64,000 bases of DNA from DASSUC01 sp035649895 (lineage in GTDB: Bacteria; Actinomycetota; Actinomycetes; Mycobacteriales; Micromonosporaceae). A program made the position numbers and the translations under genes. The stretch covers positions 1-64,000 of the forward strand of contig DASRIS010000042.1 in the NCBI GenBank assembly GCA_035649895.1. Direction: 5' to 3'. Positions 8,851-17,262 of the stretch are shown piece after piece. Each line of letters starts with the position of its first letter. The stretch's first letter is position 1. The notes beneath the pieces were generated by a model. The model did no database searches. It was given only the letters and a program-made list of their open reading frames with translations, and was not told the DNA's origin.

Positions 8851-8884
8851 CGCCCGCCGGCGAGTCCGGTCTCACCGGCGGGCG
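8851..8884. terminator. bidirectional hairpin between convergent genes
   Basis: CGCCCGCCGG (8851-8860) pairs perfectly with CCGGCGGGCG (8875-8884). It overlaps the stop codon of the D-Ala-D-Ala ligase-like gene and lies downstream of the HIT-like gene, so it could stop transcription from both sides. No T-run is present. Confidence 0.5.
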
Positions 8885-9852
8885 GCCGCCCTCGCGGCCA
8901 GTGTGACGAGGAGCTTCCCTAGGTCCAGCCCGGCCGCTTGCACAGCCATCGGTAGGAGCGAGGTCTCGGTCAGGCCGGGTGACACGTTCATATCGAGGAC
9001 GTGCGGCCGGCCGTGCTCATCGACGATGAGGTCCACTCTAGACAGATCCCGTAGCCCGAGCGCAGCGTGTGCGGCGAGCGCAGTCTCGGCGACAGACTGC
9101 TCTACATGCGGACTCAGCCGCGCCGGGACATGCCACATCGTCAGCCCGGGCGTGTAGCGCGCGGCGTAGTCGTACACGCCGTTGCTCGGGGCGATCTCGA
9201 CCGGTGGCAACGGTCGCGGGCCGTTCCCGGTATCCACAATGGAGACCGCGATGTCGGCACCCGGAACGTAGTGCTCGACCAGCGCCGTCGAGTCGTACGC
9301 GAAGCAGCCCACCATGGCCGCCGGCAGCGCCGCGGCGTCACGGACCACGGCCGCGCCCAGGCCCGAGCCGCCCTGTGCTGGCTTGACCATCAGCGGAAGT
9401 CCGAGGTGGTCGACGATGCGGTCCAGTACGGCCACGGCGCCCAGCTCGGAGAAGCGGTCGTGGGGCAGCGCGACCCAGTCCGGCGTGACGATGCCGGCCT
9501 CGCGGAGCACCGCTTTTGCCGAGGGCTTGTCCCAGGCGACCCGCGCCGCTCGGGCGTCGCATCCGACGTACGGCACGCCGCACAGGTCGAGCACTCCCCG
9601 CAGCGAACCGTCCTCACCGGTCGCACCGTGTAGCGCGATGACTACCGCGTCTGGCGGGTCGGCCGCGAGCGCGGGCAACAGCGCCACATCGGCGTCACGC
9701 AGATCGGCCTCGACGCCCGCACCGCGCAGCGCATCGAGCACCCGTCGGCCCGAGCGCAGGGAGACCTCGCGCTCGTACGACAGCCCACCGGCCAGCACGA
9801 GCACCCGCAGATCGGCCGGGTCAGGCGGCTGGGCCGTACCAGCGGCGTTCAT
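8872..9852 (-). CDS. D-alanine-D-alanine ligase family ATP-grasp enzyme
   Basis: 326 residues with the ATP-grasp architecture of Ddl. The N-domain starts RVLVLAGGLSYEREVSLRSG and has ALHGATGEDGSLRGVLDL and GVPYVGCDARAARVAWDK. The ATP-binding part reads PLMVKPAQGGSGLGAAVV, and the C-terminal metal site reads HVLDMNVSPGLTETSLLPMA. The family ligates two D-alanines for peptidoglycan precursors. Actinobacteria usually have another ddl near murF, so this is probably a second copy or a ligase with a different substrate. The start is ATG 9852, whose ATGA overlaps the aminotransferase stop, so the two are cotranslated and probably work in one pathway. A longer frame running into the aminotransferase gene is a shadow. 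Confidence 0.85.
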   Translation of the reverse strand: MNAAGTAQPPDPADLRVLVLAGGLSYEREVSLRSGRRVLDALRGAGVEADLRDADVALLPALAADPPDAVVIALHGATGEDGSLRGVLDLCGVPYVGCDARAARVAWDKPSAKAVLREAGIVTPDWVALPHDRFSELGAVAVLDRIVDHLGLPLMVKPAQGGSGLGAAVVRDAAALPAAMVGCFAYDSTALVEHYVPGADIAVSIVDTGNGPRPLPPVEIAPSNGVYDYAARYTPGLTMWHVPARLSPHVEQSVAETALAAHAALGLRDLSRVDLIVDEHGRPHVLDMNVSPGLTETSLLPMAVQAAGLDLGKLLVTLAARAAARR

Positions 9853-11294
9853 GCGAGATCGGGGCCGGGAGCGTCGGCACCCGGCCGAGCGCGGCGGTGC
9901 TCGCGCGGGGCGGTCGCGACGGTCGCCGCGGCAGTCACGGCAGCCGCCGTGGGAGCCCGGACAGCTGGCGCAGCTGGCGCAGCGGGGGGAGCGGGGGGAG
10001 CGGGGGGAGCGGGGGGAGCCGTGGCAGCCGGGTGATCGTCGGCGGCCGCGGCGAACACGGACCGCAGCGCGAGCTCCTGCTCGACCACGCCGGCCAGCCG
10101 GCGCACGCCCTCCCGGATGCGCTCCGGTGGGGAGAACGAGAAGTTGAGGCGCAGGTGCTGGTGACCGGTGCCGTCGGCGTAGAAGCCGGTGCCGGGAACG
10201 TACGCGACGCGGGCCGCGATCGCTCGGGGCATCATCGCCTTCGAGTCGAGCCCGCGGGGCAGGGTGGCCCAGACGAAGAGCCCGCCGCCCGGCCGCGTCC
10301 AGGTGGTCCCCGCCGGCATGAGGTCCGCGAGCGACGCGAGCAGGGTGTCCCGGCGCTCGCGGTAGATCTCGCGGAACGACTTGAGCTGCTCCCGCCACGG
10401 CATGGTGGCGAAGTAGGTGCACACCGCTGCCTGGGCGAAGGCGCTCGGGCACAGGATCTGCGCCTCGCTGGCGACCACGAGCTTGTCCCGTACCGCATGC
10501 GGCGCCAGGATCCAGCCGACCCGGAAGCCGGGCGCGAACGTCTTCGAGAACGTGCTCAGGTAGAGGACACCGGCGCGCCGGCGGGCCCGCAGCGGGGCGG
10601 GCGCCTCACCGTCGAAGCCCAGCTGCCCGTACGGGTCGTCCTCGATGACGAGCAGGCCGGCGCGCTCGCAGATGTCGAGCACGCGTTCGCGCCTGTCGTC
10701 GGTGAGGGTCACGCCGGCCGGGTTCTGGTAGGTGGGGATGGTGTAGAGGAACTTCGCCCGCCGGCCGGTGGCCCGCACCGACGCGATCGCCTCCTCCAGC
10801 GCCTCGGGCACGAGGCCGTGGTCGTCCATTGCCACGTGGACCACACGGGCCTGGGCCGCCTGGAACACGCCGAGCGCGCCCACATAGGTGGGTCCCTCGG
10901 CGAGCACCACATCGCCCGGGTCGAGGAACAGCCGGGCGACCAGGTCGAGCGCCTGCTGGCCACCGACGGTCACCACCACGTCCTCCGGCGAGGCACCGCA
11001 GGCCACGTCGATGCCGGACAGCGCCATCACCTCGCAGATCTGCTCGCGCAGGTCCAGCGTGCCCTGGCCGATTCCATACTGGAGGGTGGTCGGGCCGTGC
11101 TCGGAGCCGAGCCGCCCGAGCATCTCACCGACCGCGTCCAGCGGCAGGGCGGCGACGTACGGCGCACCGCCGGCGAGCGAGACGACCTCCGGCCGGCTGG
11201 CCACGGCGAACAGCGCCCGGATCTCCGAGGCTGTCATGCCGGCCACCCGCTGGGCGTACCGGTCGGTGTAGTCGTCAAGCGTTGTACTGGACAC
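9849..11294 (-). CDS. PLP-dependent class I/II aminotransferase
   Basis: Fold-type I aminotransferase related to 2-aminoadipate/aromatic aminotransferases and the MocR catalytic domain, without a DNA-binding part. Key segments are SLAGGAPYVAALPLD, LQYGIGQGTLDLREQI, TIPTYQNPAGVTL, VIEDDPYGQL and the PLP-lysine motif YLSTFSKTFAPGFRVGW. The start is GTG 11294 with GGAGG five bases upstream; the longer frame lacks a ribosome site. The last 80 residues after the catalytic domain are an Ala/Pro/Thr-rich tail with APP repeats, of unknown role and variable in length through 9-bp units. The 3' end overlaps the D-Ala ligase-like gene by ATGA. Amino acid metabolism feeding that ligase is an inference. 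Confidence 0.85.
   Translation of the reverse strand: MSSTTLDDYTDRYAQRVAGMTASEIRALFAVASRPEVVSLAGGAPYVAALPLDAVGEMLGRLGSEHGPTTLQYGIGQGTLDLREQICEVMALSGIDVACGASPEDVVVTVGGQQALDLVARLFLDPGDVVLAEGPTYVGALGVFQAAQARVVHVAMDDHGLVPEALEEAIASVRATGRRAKFLYTIPTYQNPAGVTLTDDRRERVLDICERAGLLVIEDDPYGQLGFDGEAPAPLRARRRAGVLYLSTFSKTFAPGFRVGWILAPHAVRDKLVVASEAQILCPSAFAQAAVCTYFATMPWREQLKSFREIYRERRDTLLASLADLMPAGTTWTRPGGGLFVWATLPRGLDSKAMMPRAIAARVAYVPGTGFYADGTGHQHLRLNFSFSPPERIREGVRRLAGVVEQELALRSVFAAAADDHPAATAPPAPPAPPAPPAAPAAPAVRAPTAAAVTAAATVATAPREHRRARPGADAPGPDLA
9981..10016. repeat. 9-bp tandem repeat in the aminotransferase tail
   Basis: Four perfect copies of AGCGGGGGG, reading as Ala-Pro-Pro units on the minus strand in the C-terminal tail. 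The number of units stays in frame, so copy-number changes would only alter tail length. Confidence 0.8.
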
Positions 11295-11506
11295 GCGTAC
11301 CTCCAGGGGATCTCGGCTGGTCGATGGTAGCGAGTCAGCTCCAGGACGGCCGACGACTTCTCGCAACTTCCACGTTTCCCACCGCGCGAGGCTCCCACAA
11401 TAGGACTTTTCAGCGTACGATCCTTCAGTCGGGGGCAGCCGGCGGAGCTACCGTGAGCCGGCAGAGGGGCCAGTGTGAGCACGATGGTTCGGATGAGGGT
11501 GCACGG

Positions 11507-12163
11507 ATGTCGCGACGCCTCGTCAATCTGACGCTCGACACGCTCGAGGACCTACCGCGGCGGTGCCGCCAGTGCGTCTACTGGGAGCTGGATCCGGTCG
11601 CCGCGGAGCGCGCCTGTGCGGCTGGCGACCCTGCGCTGGAGAAAGAGGCCTGGGTCTCGCAGACGCTGCTTGAGTGGGGGTCCTGCGGCAAGCTCGTGTA
11701 TGTCGATGGCATGCCGGCGGGCTTCGTCACGTACGCCCCACCGGCGTACGTGCCGCGGTCCATGGCGTTCCCCACCTCCCCGGTGTCGGCCGATGCCGTC
11801 CTGCTCATGACCGCGCACGTGGTGGCCGCGTTCGCCGGCGGCGGGCTGGGCCGGATGCTGGTGCAGGGGGTCGCCCGCGACCTGACCAAGCGCGGCATCA
11901 AGGCAATCGAGGCGTTCGGGGACGCCAAGGTCGGTGAGGCGGTCGACCGGCAGAACGACTGTCTGGCACCGGCGGACTTCTTCCTTTCGGTCGGGTTCAA
12001 GACGGTTCGCCCGCATCCACGCTTCCCCCGGCTGCGGCTGGAGCTGCGCACCGCCCTGTCGTGGAAGTCCGACGTCGAGTACGCCCTGGAGCGGCTGCTC
12101 GGCTCGATGAGCCCGGAGTCGCTGCTGCGGCCGGTGCGACCCGCCACCCGGTCGACGCTCTAG
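11507..12163 (+). CDS. GNAT family N-acetyltransferase
   Basis: 218 residues from ATG 11507. The acetyl-CoA-binding segment reads VVAAFAGGGLGRMLVQGVARDL, a variant of the GNAT motif A (Q/R-x-x-G-x-G/A). An N-terminal segment with CRQCVYWELDP is typical of an actinobacterial subgroup found near cwlM and trxAB. The substrate is unknown. It runs divergently from the aminotransferase, and the two share a 212-bp intergenic region. A membrane protein follows 14 bases downstream on the same strand. Confidence 0.8.
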   Translation: MSRRLVNLTLDTLEDLPRRCRQCVYWELDPVAAERACAAGDPALEKEAWVSQTLLEWGSCGKLVYVDGMPAGFVTYAPPAYVPRSMAFPTSPVSADAVLLMTAHVVAAFAGGGLGRMLVQGVARDLTKRGIKAIEAFGDAKVGEAVDRQNDCLAPADFFLSVGFKTVRPHPRFPRLRLELRTALSWKSDVEYALERLLGSMSPESLLRPVRPATRSTL

Positions 12164-12177
12164 CGCCGGCGGTCGTC

Positions 12178-12666
12178 GTGACCGGGTACACGGTGCTCAG
12201 TACGCTCGTGCTCCTGCTCGCCGGCTGGCTGGCCGGCGCGGAGTCGGCGTCCTGGGCCCTGTTGCAGCCGGTCGTCGCGCGTCTGGAGGACACGCCCCAG
12301 ATCCGTATGCAGCAAGGCATGCTGCGAACCTTCGGCCGCGTGATGCCGATCCTGCTGCCGCTCACCTCTGTACTGATCGTTCTCACCGCGGTTCTCGCGC
12401 CCAGCGGCGCGCCGCGCGTGCTCTGGGTGGTCGCCGCGGCCACCGCCGCCGTCCTGATCGTCTTCACGCTGCGGGTGAACGTTCCGATCAACAAGCGCAC
12501 CCTCACCTGGGACCCGGAGCATCCACCTGAGGGCTGGCGGGCCGACCGGCACAAGTGGCACACCTACCAGGAGGACCACGGGTCTGCGGCGGCAGCCAGC
12601 CCCGCTCTGCGGCGAAAGGCTACAGCTCCGCTGCGATCACTCCGGTCAGCGCCCGGATCGCGCTGA
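12178..12666 (+). CDS. DUF1772-type (anthrone oxygenase-like) membrane protein
   Basis: About 162 residues with four predicted membrane segments: VTGYTVLSTLVLLLAGWLAG, MPILLPLTSVLIVLTAVLA, LWVVAAATAAVLIVFTLR, and a weaker one. The conserved DUF1772 signature VNVPINKRTLTW is followed by RHKWHTYQ. Some family members oxidise anthrones in polyketide pathways, but most are of unknown role. The start is the GTG at 12178, just after the GNAT stop; it has no good ribosome site, so translation may depend on the upstream gene. The 3' end overlaps the convergent cwlM by 47 bp. Confidence 0.65.
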   Translation: MTGYTVLSTLVLLLAGWLAGAESASWALLQPVVARLEDTPQIRMQQGMLRTFGRVMPILLPLTSVLIVLTAVLAPSGAPRVLWVVAAATAAVLIVFTLRVNVPINKRTLTWDPEHPPEGWRADRHKWHTYQEDHGSAAAASPALRRKATAPLRSLRSAPGSR

Positions 12667-13855
12667 CATCGATCGAGCCGGTGGTGACGTCGTGCTCGAC
12701 CGGGTAGTACATCCGCTGCACCGCGGCGACGATCCCCTCGACGATGCGTTCCCGGATCAGCGGGTTGACCAGTCGGGCCCGGTCCACGGGTGAGGTGAGG
12801 TACCCGGCCTCCACCCGCACCGCGGGCATCCGGGTCAGCCGGAGCAGCTCCCAGCTCTTCGCGTGCGCCTGGCAGTTGCGCATGCCGGTGCGGGCCACGA
12901 TCTCGCGCAGCACCAACCCAGCCAGCCGTTCCCCGACCGTGGAGGTCACGCCGCTGTCGGTGCCGTAGTGGTACGTCGCAACGCCGTCCGCCGCCGGGTT
13001 GCGATGCTCATCGACGTGGATGGAGATGAGCAGGTCAGCCCCGAGCACGTTGGCGAGCTGAGCCCGATCCCGGTCGGAGAGCTCGGCCGCCTGTATCGGG
13101 CCCCGGGTCAGGTGGACCCGCATCCCGGCCGCGCCAAGCCGGCCCTCCAGACGGGCGCACAGGTCGTACACGAGCTCGGCCTCGGTCCAGCGCAGCGGGC
13201 CGTCGGGGACGACGATGCCCGGATCGGGCCCGCCGTGGCCCGGGTCCACCACGATGGTCCGGCCCAGCAGCGCCGGGCCGGCCTGCCGGAACTGCTCCGC
13301 CTCGCGCAGCAGGGTGGGCCGCCCGCCGACCACCTTGCGGCCGAGGCGGCGCAGGGCGTGCAGGGTGTGCGGGCCACATGCGCCGTCCGGCGGGAGCCCC
13401 ATCTCCCGCTGGAACATCGCCACCGCCCGGGCCGTCCGGGGGCCGTAGATGCCGTCCGCCCGGCCCACGTCGTACCCCATCTCGAGCAGGCGCTCCTGCA
13501 GCTGGCGCACGTCGTCGCCGACCAGCTGGTTGGGGATGCCGTAGTAAAGGGTGCGGGAGCCCAGGTGCCAGCGGGCGCCGTCCAGCGCCTGCCAGGTCTC
13601 GCTACCAACCCGCCCGTCCGCGGTGAGGCCGCGGCTCTGCTGGAAGGCCCGGACCGCGGTCTCGGTGGCTTCGTCGAACTCGTCGGCCGCGCTGGCGTAG
13701 CCGTCGGCGGTCCCGGCCGGCACCGGCCCTCCGGTGCTGGCCGGGCCGGTGCCGGTTGCTCCGGGCGTAGAGGGGGGGAGCAGCCCGAGCACGCGGAGGA
13801 TGCTACGGATCTCCACGACGGCAGGTCCGCTGTCACCACGCCGGACCGGACGCAC
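12620..13855 (-). CDS. cwlM: CwlM-like N-acetylmuramoyl-L-alanine amidase-fold peptidoglycan regulator
   Basis: 411 residues. Two peptidoglycan-binding type 1 domains lie in the first half (FQQSRGLTADGRVGSETW; LQERLLEMGYDVGRADGIYG), then an Amidase_3 domain. In mycobacteria CwlM is an essential cytoplasmic regulator that activates MurA when phosphorylated by PknB, and its amidase domain is regarded as inactive. Here the zinc and catalytic positions look intact: VVDPGHGGPDPG, WTEAEL, SIHVDEH and VRVEAGYLTSP. The C-terminal tail with VTTGSIDVSAI matches the position of the mycobacterial phosphorylated tail. The start is GTG 13855 with AAGGGAGG upstream; no signal peptide is seen, in keeping with a cytoplasmic role. 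It is downstream of trxB-trxA in the same direction. Confidence 0.88.
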   Translation of the reverse strand: MRPVRRGDSGPAVVEIRSILRVLGLLPPSTPGATGTGPASTGGPVPAGTADGYASAADEFDEATETAVRAFQQSRGLTADGRVGSETWQALDGARWHLGSRTLYYGIPNQLVGDDVRQLQERLLEMGYDVGRADGIYGPRTARAVAMFQREMGLPPDGACGPHTLHALRRLGRKVVGGRPTLLREAEQFRQAGPALLGRTIVVDPGHGGPDPGIVVPDGPLRWTEAELVYDLCARLEGRLGAAGMRVHLTRGPIQAAELSDRDRAQLANVLGADLLISIHVDEHRNPAADGVATYHYGTDSGVTSTVGERLAGLVLREIVARTGMRNCQAHAKSWELLRLTRMPAVRVEAGYLTSPVDRARLVNPLIRERIVEGIVAAVQRMYYPVEHDVTTGSIDVSAIRALTGVIAAEL

Positions 13856-13979
13856 GGACCACCTCCCTTGCGTCCCGCAGTGCGCGCTTACGTCGCGAAT
13901 GCACCAGGAGCGTACCGTGACGTTCGACACGGCGCGCGCCCGCATCCATTGTGGACGCCAGAAGGGTCGAGCAGGTGCC

Positions 13980-14303
13980 CTACAGTGCGGATTCGATGAG
14001 CCGGACCAGGTCGCCCTTGGGCCGGGCGCCGGCCACGGAGCTCACTGGCTGGCCGTCCTTGAACACGGTGAGTGTGGGCACAGACATCACCCGGTACGCC
14101 CGCGCGGTCTCCGGGTTCTCGTCGATGTTGAGCTTGACGATCTCGACCTTGCCGGCCATCTCGTCCGCGATCTCCTCCAGCAGCGGCGCCACCTTCCGGC
14201 ACGGAGCGCACCACTCGGCCCAGAAGTCGACCAGTACGGGCTTGTCGGCCTGAAGTACGTCGGTGACGAACGTGGCGTCGGTGACCGCCTTGGTGGCTCC
14301 CAT
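13980..14303 (-). CDS. trxA: thioredoxin TrxA
   Basis: 107-residue cytosolic disulfide reductase. The active site reads WAEWCAPCRKVAPLLEEI, so the usual Gly between the cysteines is Ala (CAPC instead of CGPC). The cis-proline segment VMSVPTLTVFKDGQ and the C-terminal GARPKGDLVRLIES are standard. It lies 64 bp after trxB on the same strand and should be reduced by that enzyme with NADPH. The Ala change may shift the redox potential slightly; the fold and all catalytic residues are otherwise normal. Confidence 0.95.
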   Translation of the reverse strand: MGATKAVTDATFVTDVLQADKPVLVDFWAEWCAPCRKVAPLLEEIADEMAGKVEIVKLNIDENPETARAYRVMSVPTLTVFKDGQPVSSVAGARPKGDLVRLIESAL

Positions 14304-14367
14304 GATGTCCCCTAACTAACGAGTCAGATCGAACGGTCCGGCGGGTTCTGCGGTCACTCGGGCGTGG

Positions 14368-15300
14368 TCACCCGGACCGGGACGCGATGTACCGCTCGGC
14401 GTCGAGGGCCGCCGCGCAGCCCGTGCCGGCGGCCGTGATCGCCTGCCGGTAGACATGGTCGACGAGGTCACCGGCGGCGAAGACCCCAGGCACCTCGGTA
14501 CGGGTGGTCGGCGCGTCGACGAGAACGTACCCGGCGGGGTCGAGCGGCAGCTGACCGCGGAAGAGCTCGCTGCGCGGGTCGTGCCCGATGGCCACGAACA
14601 CCCCGGTGATGTCCAGGGTGCGCACCTCGCCGGAGTGCACATCCCGCACCCTGACCCCGACCACCTTGCCGTCCTCGCCGAGGACCTCGGTGACGACCGT
14701 GTTCCACTCGAACCTGATCTTCGGGTTGCTCAGCGCCCGGTCCTGCATGATCTTGCTTGCGCGCAGCTCCGCCCGGCGGTGGAGGATGGTGACGCTCTCC
14801 GCGAACCGGGTGAGGAAGGTCGCCTCCTCCATCGCCGAGTCACCGCCGCCGACGACCACGATGTGCTGGCCACGGAAGAAGAAGCCGTCACAGGTCGCAC
14901 ACGACGACACGCCGTGACCGAGCAGCTCCTGCTCGCCGGGGACGCCGAGCGGGCGCCAGGCCGAGCCGGTGGCCAGGATGACCGCGTGTGCGGCGTACCG
15001 GGTCTCGCCGACCCACGCCACCTTGACGTCGCCGGTGAGCTCCACCCGCGTCACGTCGTCGGTCAGGAACTCGGCGCCGAAGCGCTCGGCCTGCTTGCGC
15101 AGGTTGTCCATGAGATCCGGGCCGAGGATGCCGTCCGGGAAGCCCGGGAAGTTCTCCACGTCGGTCGTTGTCATCAGCGCGCCGCCGGACTGCGCACCCT
15201 CGATGACCAGGGGCTTGAGGTTGGCGCGGGCGGCGTAGATGGCGGCTGTGTAACCCGCCGGACCAGAGCCGATGATGATCAGGTTGCGGACCTCGTCCAC
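14368..15300 (-). CDS. trxB: thioredoxin-disulfide reductase TrxB
   Basis: 310-residue FAD/NADPH flavoprotein that reduces thioredoxin. The FAD motif GSGPAGYTAAIYAAR starts near residue 10, the redox pair is in SSCATCDGFFF, the NADPH motif is VVVGGGDSAMEEATFL, and the C-terminal FAD motif is GVFAAGDLVDHVYRQ. The start is GTG 15300 with AAGGGAG nine bases upstream; the long frame beyond it is spurious. A SigR/SigH-like promoter lies 48 bases before the start. It forms an operon with trxA and probably cwlM. Confidence 0.96.
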   Translation of the reverse strand: MDEVRNLIIIGSGPAGYTAAIYAARANLKPLVIEGAQSGGALMTTTDVENFPGFPDGILGPDLMDNLRKQAERFGAEFLTDDVTRVELTGDVKVAWVGETRYAAHAVILATGSAWRPLGVPGEQELLGHGVSSCATCDGFFFRGQHIVVVGGGDSAMEEATFLTRFAESVTILHRRAELRASKIMQDRALSNPKIRFEWNTVVTEVLGEDGKVVGVRVRDVHSGEVRTLDITGVFVAIGHDPRSELFRGQLPLDPAGYVLVDAPTTRTEVPGVFAAGDLVDHVYRQAITAAGTGCAAALDAERYIASRSG

Positions 15301-15347
15301 GCCAGACTCCCTTGCTTGCCGGCGTCCCCTGCGACGCCTGTGGCCAG

Positions 15348-15375
15348 AACGCCATCGTACGAACTGGGCATTCCC
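15348..15375 (-). promoter_or_regulatory. SigR/SigH-type promoter of trxB-trxA
   Basis: On the minus strand GGGAAT (15375-15370) is followed after 18 bases by CGTT (15351-15348). This matches the GGGAAT-N17/18-CGTT promoters used by the redox-stress sigma factors SigR (Streptomyces) and SigH (mycobacteria), whose known targets include trxBA. It lies about 48 bases before the trxB start codon. Confidence 0.65.
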
Positions 15376-15442
15376 AGGCGCGACATGGGCGCGGCCCGGC
15401 CGGTGTGACCAGGGCGATGATGGTTGACGCTGGCGATACGCG

Positions 15443-16468
15443 TCAGCCGACCGGGACGCTGCGGCGCACGTCACCGCCGGTGGTCGGCTGCGCGCACCTG
15501 GGGCCCGCGACGACGACCCTGGTCGGCCGGGCGGCGGCATCGACCAGCATCACCACCAGAGCCGGCTCGCCCTCGAACCGGGCAAAGTCGACGGTGTCCA
15601 CGAACCCGCCATACGCGGCGGTCAGCCGCTGCAGGCACTCGGAGCGCGTCCTCAGGTCGACCAGCCCGCTCAGGGCGGGCGGGACCAGGGCGGCGTTCCA
15701 CTGTGGGGAGACGGTGGCATCGGCGGCGGCACCGGGCGGCATGCCCGTGGACCGGCTCTTGTCCACCGCGAGCGCGGTGAGGTCAGCCGCCGAGTAGTTG
15801 CTGCCGCTGGCGAGCAGGACCGGCGCCCGTACCCCTGGGGCAGCCGCCCCGGAGGCCTGCTCGGCGGCGTCACGGCCGAGCTGCGCGTGGCTCTCGCTGC
15901 TCGACTCGGAGGAGGTGCCACGGGAGCGCAGCGCCTCGGTCATCACCGGGACCCCGATGCCACCGAGCGCGAGCACCCCGACGGCGACCGCAACCAGCGT
16001 CCAGCCGCGCCGGCGCCGCCGGGCGCGGGCGGCCGAGCCAGGGGTACGGCTGTCCGTCCGCGACTGCGGCCGGTCGGACGACGGCCGGCCAGCCGGGGAT
16101 GGCTGGTCGGCCGGGGTCGGTCGGTCGGTCGAGCCCGGTCGGGTGGAAGGCTGCGGCCGGCCGGCGCGGTGCACCCCGGCCGGGCGCTGGTGCGTACCCT
16201 CCCTGACCTGTTCGGAAGCTGGCCGGCCAGCGGCGGCGAGTGCGGCGTCCAGCCGGCTCGCCACGTCGCCGGGCATAGGCTCGTCGACGGTCCGCAGCGC
16301 GGCCAGCTCGTCGCGCACCGTCCGGTCGGCATCGACCAGCTCGACGTAGGCGACGGTCCAGGCCGCGTCGGTGGCGATGAGGCGGGCGATCTCCTCCGCC
16401 TGCGGGGTGCCGTCGAGCACGCCGGCGGCGTAGTCCGCCAGCCGGTCCAGCTCGACCCGGTCGTTCAC
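15443..16468 (-). CDS. anti-sigma factor of SigM (membrane-anchored)
   Basis: 341 residues from GTG 16468, overlapping the sigM stop (GTGA). The N-terminal 80 residues are helical (DRLADYAAGVLDGTPQAEEIARL), followed by a Pro/Ser/Arg-rich linker, one membrane helix (WTLVAVAVGVLALGGIGVPV) and an extracytoplasmic domain ending with RCAQPTTG. This matches the layout of the mycobacterial anti-SigM protein. It probably holds SigM at the membrane until a signal releases it. No HxxxCxxC zinc motif is seen, so it is not a ZAS-type thiol sensor. Overlap with sigM implies fixed stoichiometry. Confidence 0.82.
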   Translation of the reverse strand: MNDRVELDRLADYAAGVLDGTPQAEEIARLIATDAAWTVAYVELVDADRTVRDELAALRTVDEPMPGDVASRLDAALAAAGRPASEQVREGTHQRPAGVHRAGRPQPSTRPGSTDRPTPADQPSPAGRPSSDRPQSRTDSRTPGSAARARRRRRGWTLVAVAVGVLALGGIGVPVMTEALRSRGTSSESSSESHAQLGRDAAEQASGAAAPGVRAPVLLASGSNYSAADLTALAVDKSRSTGMPPGAAADATVSPQWNAALVPPALSGLVDLRTRSECLQRLTAAYGGFVDTVDFARFEGEPALVVMLVDAAARPTRVVVAGPRCAQPTTGGDVRRSVPVG

Positions 16469-17163
16469 GTGCCCGCCTCCGTCGCGTTGCTGACCGCACT
16501 CTCGTCCCGGCCGCCGGCATCTCGGCCACTGGCGTCCCGACCGCCGGGCGCCGGAACGCTCCCCGATGGGACGCGCCGCGCCGGGCCCAGGTTCCCCGCG
16601 GACCGCGCCGGTCCCGGCTCCCCCGTGCGCAGGTACCCCAGCAGCACCGCGAGTCTGGCTCGGCCGCGGGCGCACCGGCTCTTGACTGTGCCCTCCGCCA
16701 CGCCGAGGAGCGCGGCGGCCTCGGCCACGCCGTACCCTTCGATGTCCACCAGGACCAGCGCGGCCCGCTGCTCGGGCGATAGCTCAGCCAGCGCGGACCG
16801 GACGTCCAGGGCGACGTCCCGGTCGGGGCCGGGTGCCGGCGGCCCGGTCTCGACCTCGGGCAGCGGCACGGTGGGCCGGGCCTGGCGGCGGCGCACCCGG
16901 TCCAGGCAGGCGTTGACCACGATGCGGTGCAGCCAGGTGGTCACCGCGGCGTCACCCCGGAACCGCCCCGCCGACCGGTACGCCGACAGCAGCGCGTCCT
17001 GCACCGCGTCGGCGGCGTCCTCACGGTCGCTCAGCGTGCGCAGCGCCACGGCCCACAGCCGGTCGCGGTGGCGCCGCACCAGCTCCCCGAAGGCGTGCGG
17101 GTCGCCGGCGACGTGGTCGCTCAGCAGCTCCTCGTCGCTGCGCCCGCCGGCCGTGTCGGTCAC
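16465..17163 (-). CDS. sigM: ECF RNA polymerase sigma factor SigM
   Basis: 232 residues. Region 2 includes FGELVRRHRDRLWAVALRTL and DAADAVQDALLSAYR; region 4 includes LSPEQRAALVLVDIEGYGVAEAAALLGVAEGTVKSR split by usual spacing. The family's usual length is 180-200, and here a C-terminal Gly/Arg/Asp-rich tail with repeated GGRDASGRD units is added. The position between a pseudokinase/murJ and the anti-sigma/trxBA genes is that of SigM in mycobacteria and streptomycetes. I found no convincing GGAAC-type promoter in the 99 bp upstream. Confidence 0.9.
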   Translation of the reverse strand: MTDTAGGRSDEELLSDHVAGDPHAFGELVRRHRDRLWAVALRTLSDREDAADAVQDALLSAYRSAGRFRGDAAVTTWLHRIVVNACLDRVRRRQARPTVPLPEVETGPPAPGPDRDVALDVRSALAELSPEQRAALVLVDIEGYGVAEAAALLGVAEGTVKSRCARGRARLAVLLGYLRTGEPGPARSAGNLGPARRVPSGSVPAPGGRDASGRDAGGRDESAVSNATEAGT

Positions 17164-17262
17164 GGCAGCACCCTATCGAGCGGCATGGACCCGCATAGCC
17201 CGGCCCGGTTGTCCGCTTTCAGCCCACCGACCGGTCCGGGGCTTCCGGCCCGGCGTCGATGG

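Noticed and set aside
9853..10452. 200-residue N-terminal extension of the D-Ala ligase-like frame
   Set aside because: It lies wholly inside the aminotransferase gene on the same strand in another frame; the ATGA overlap at 9849-9852 gives the real start.
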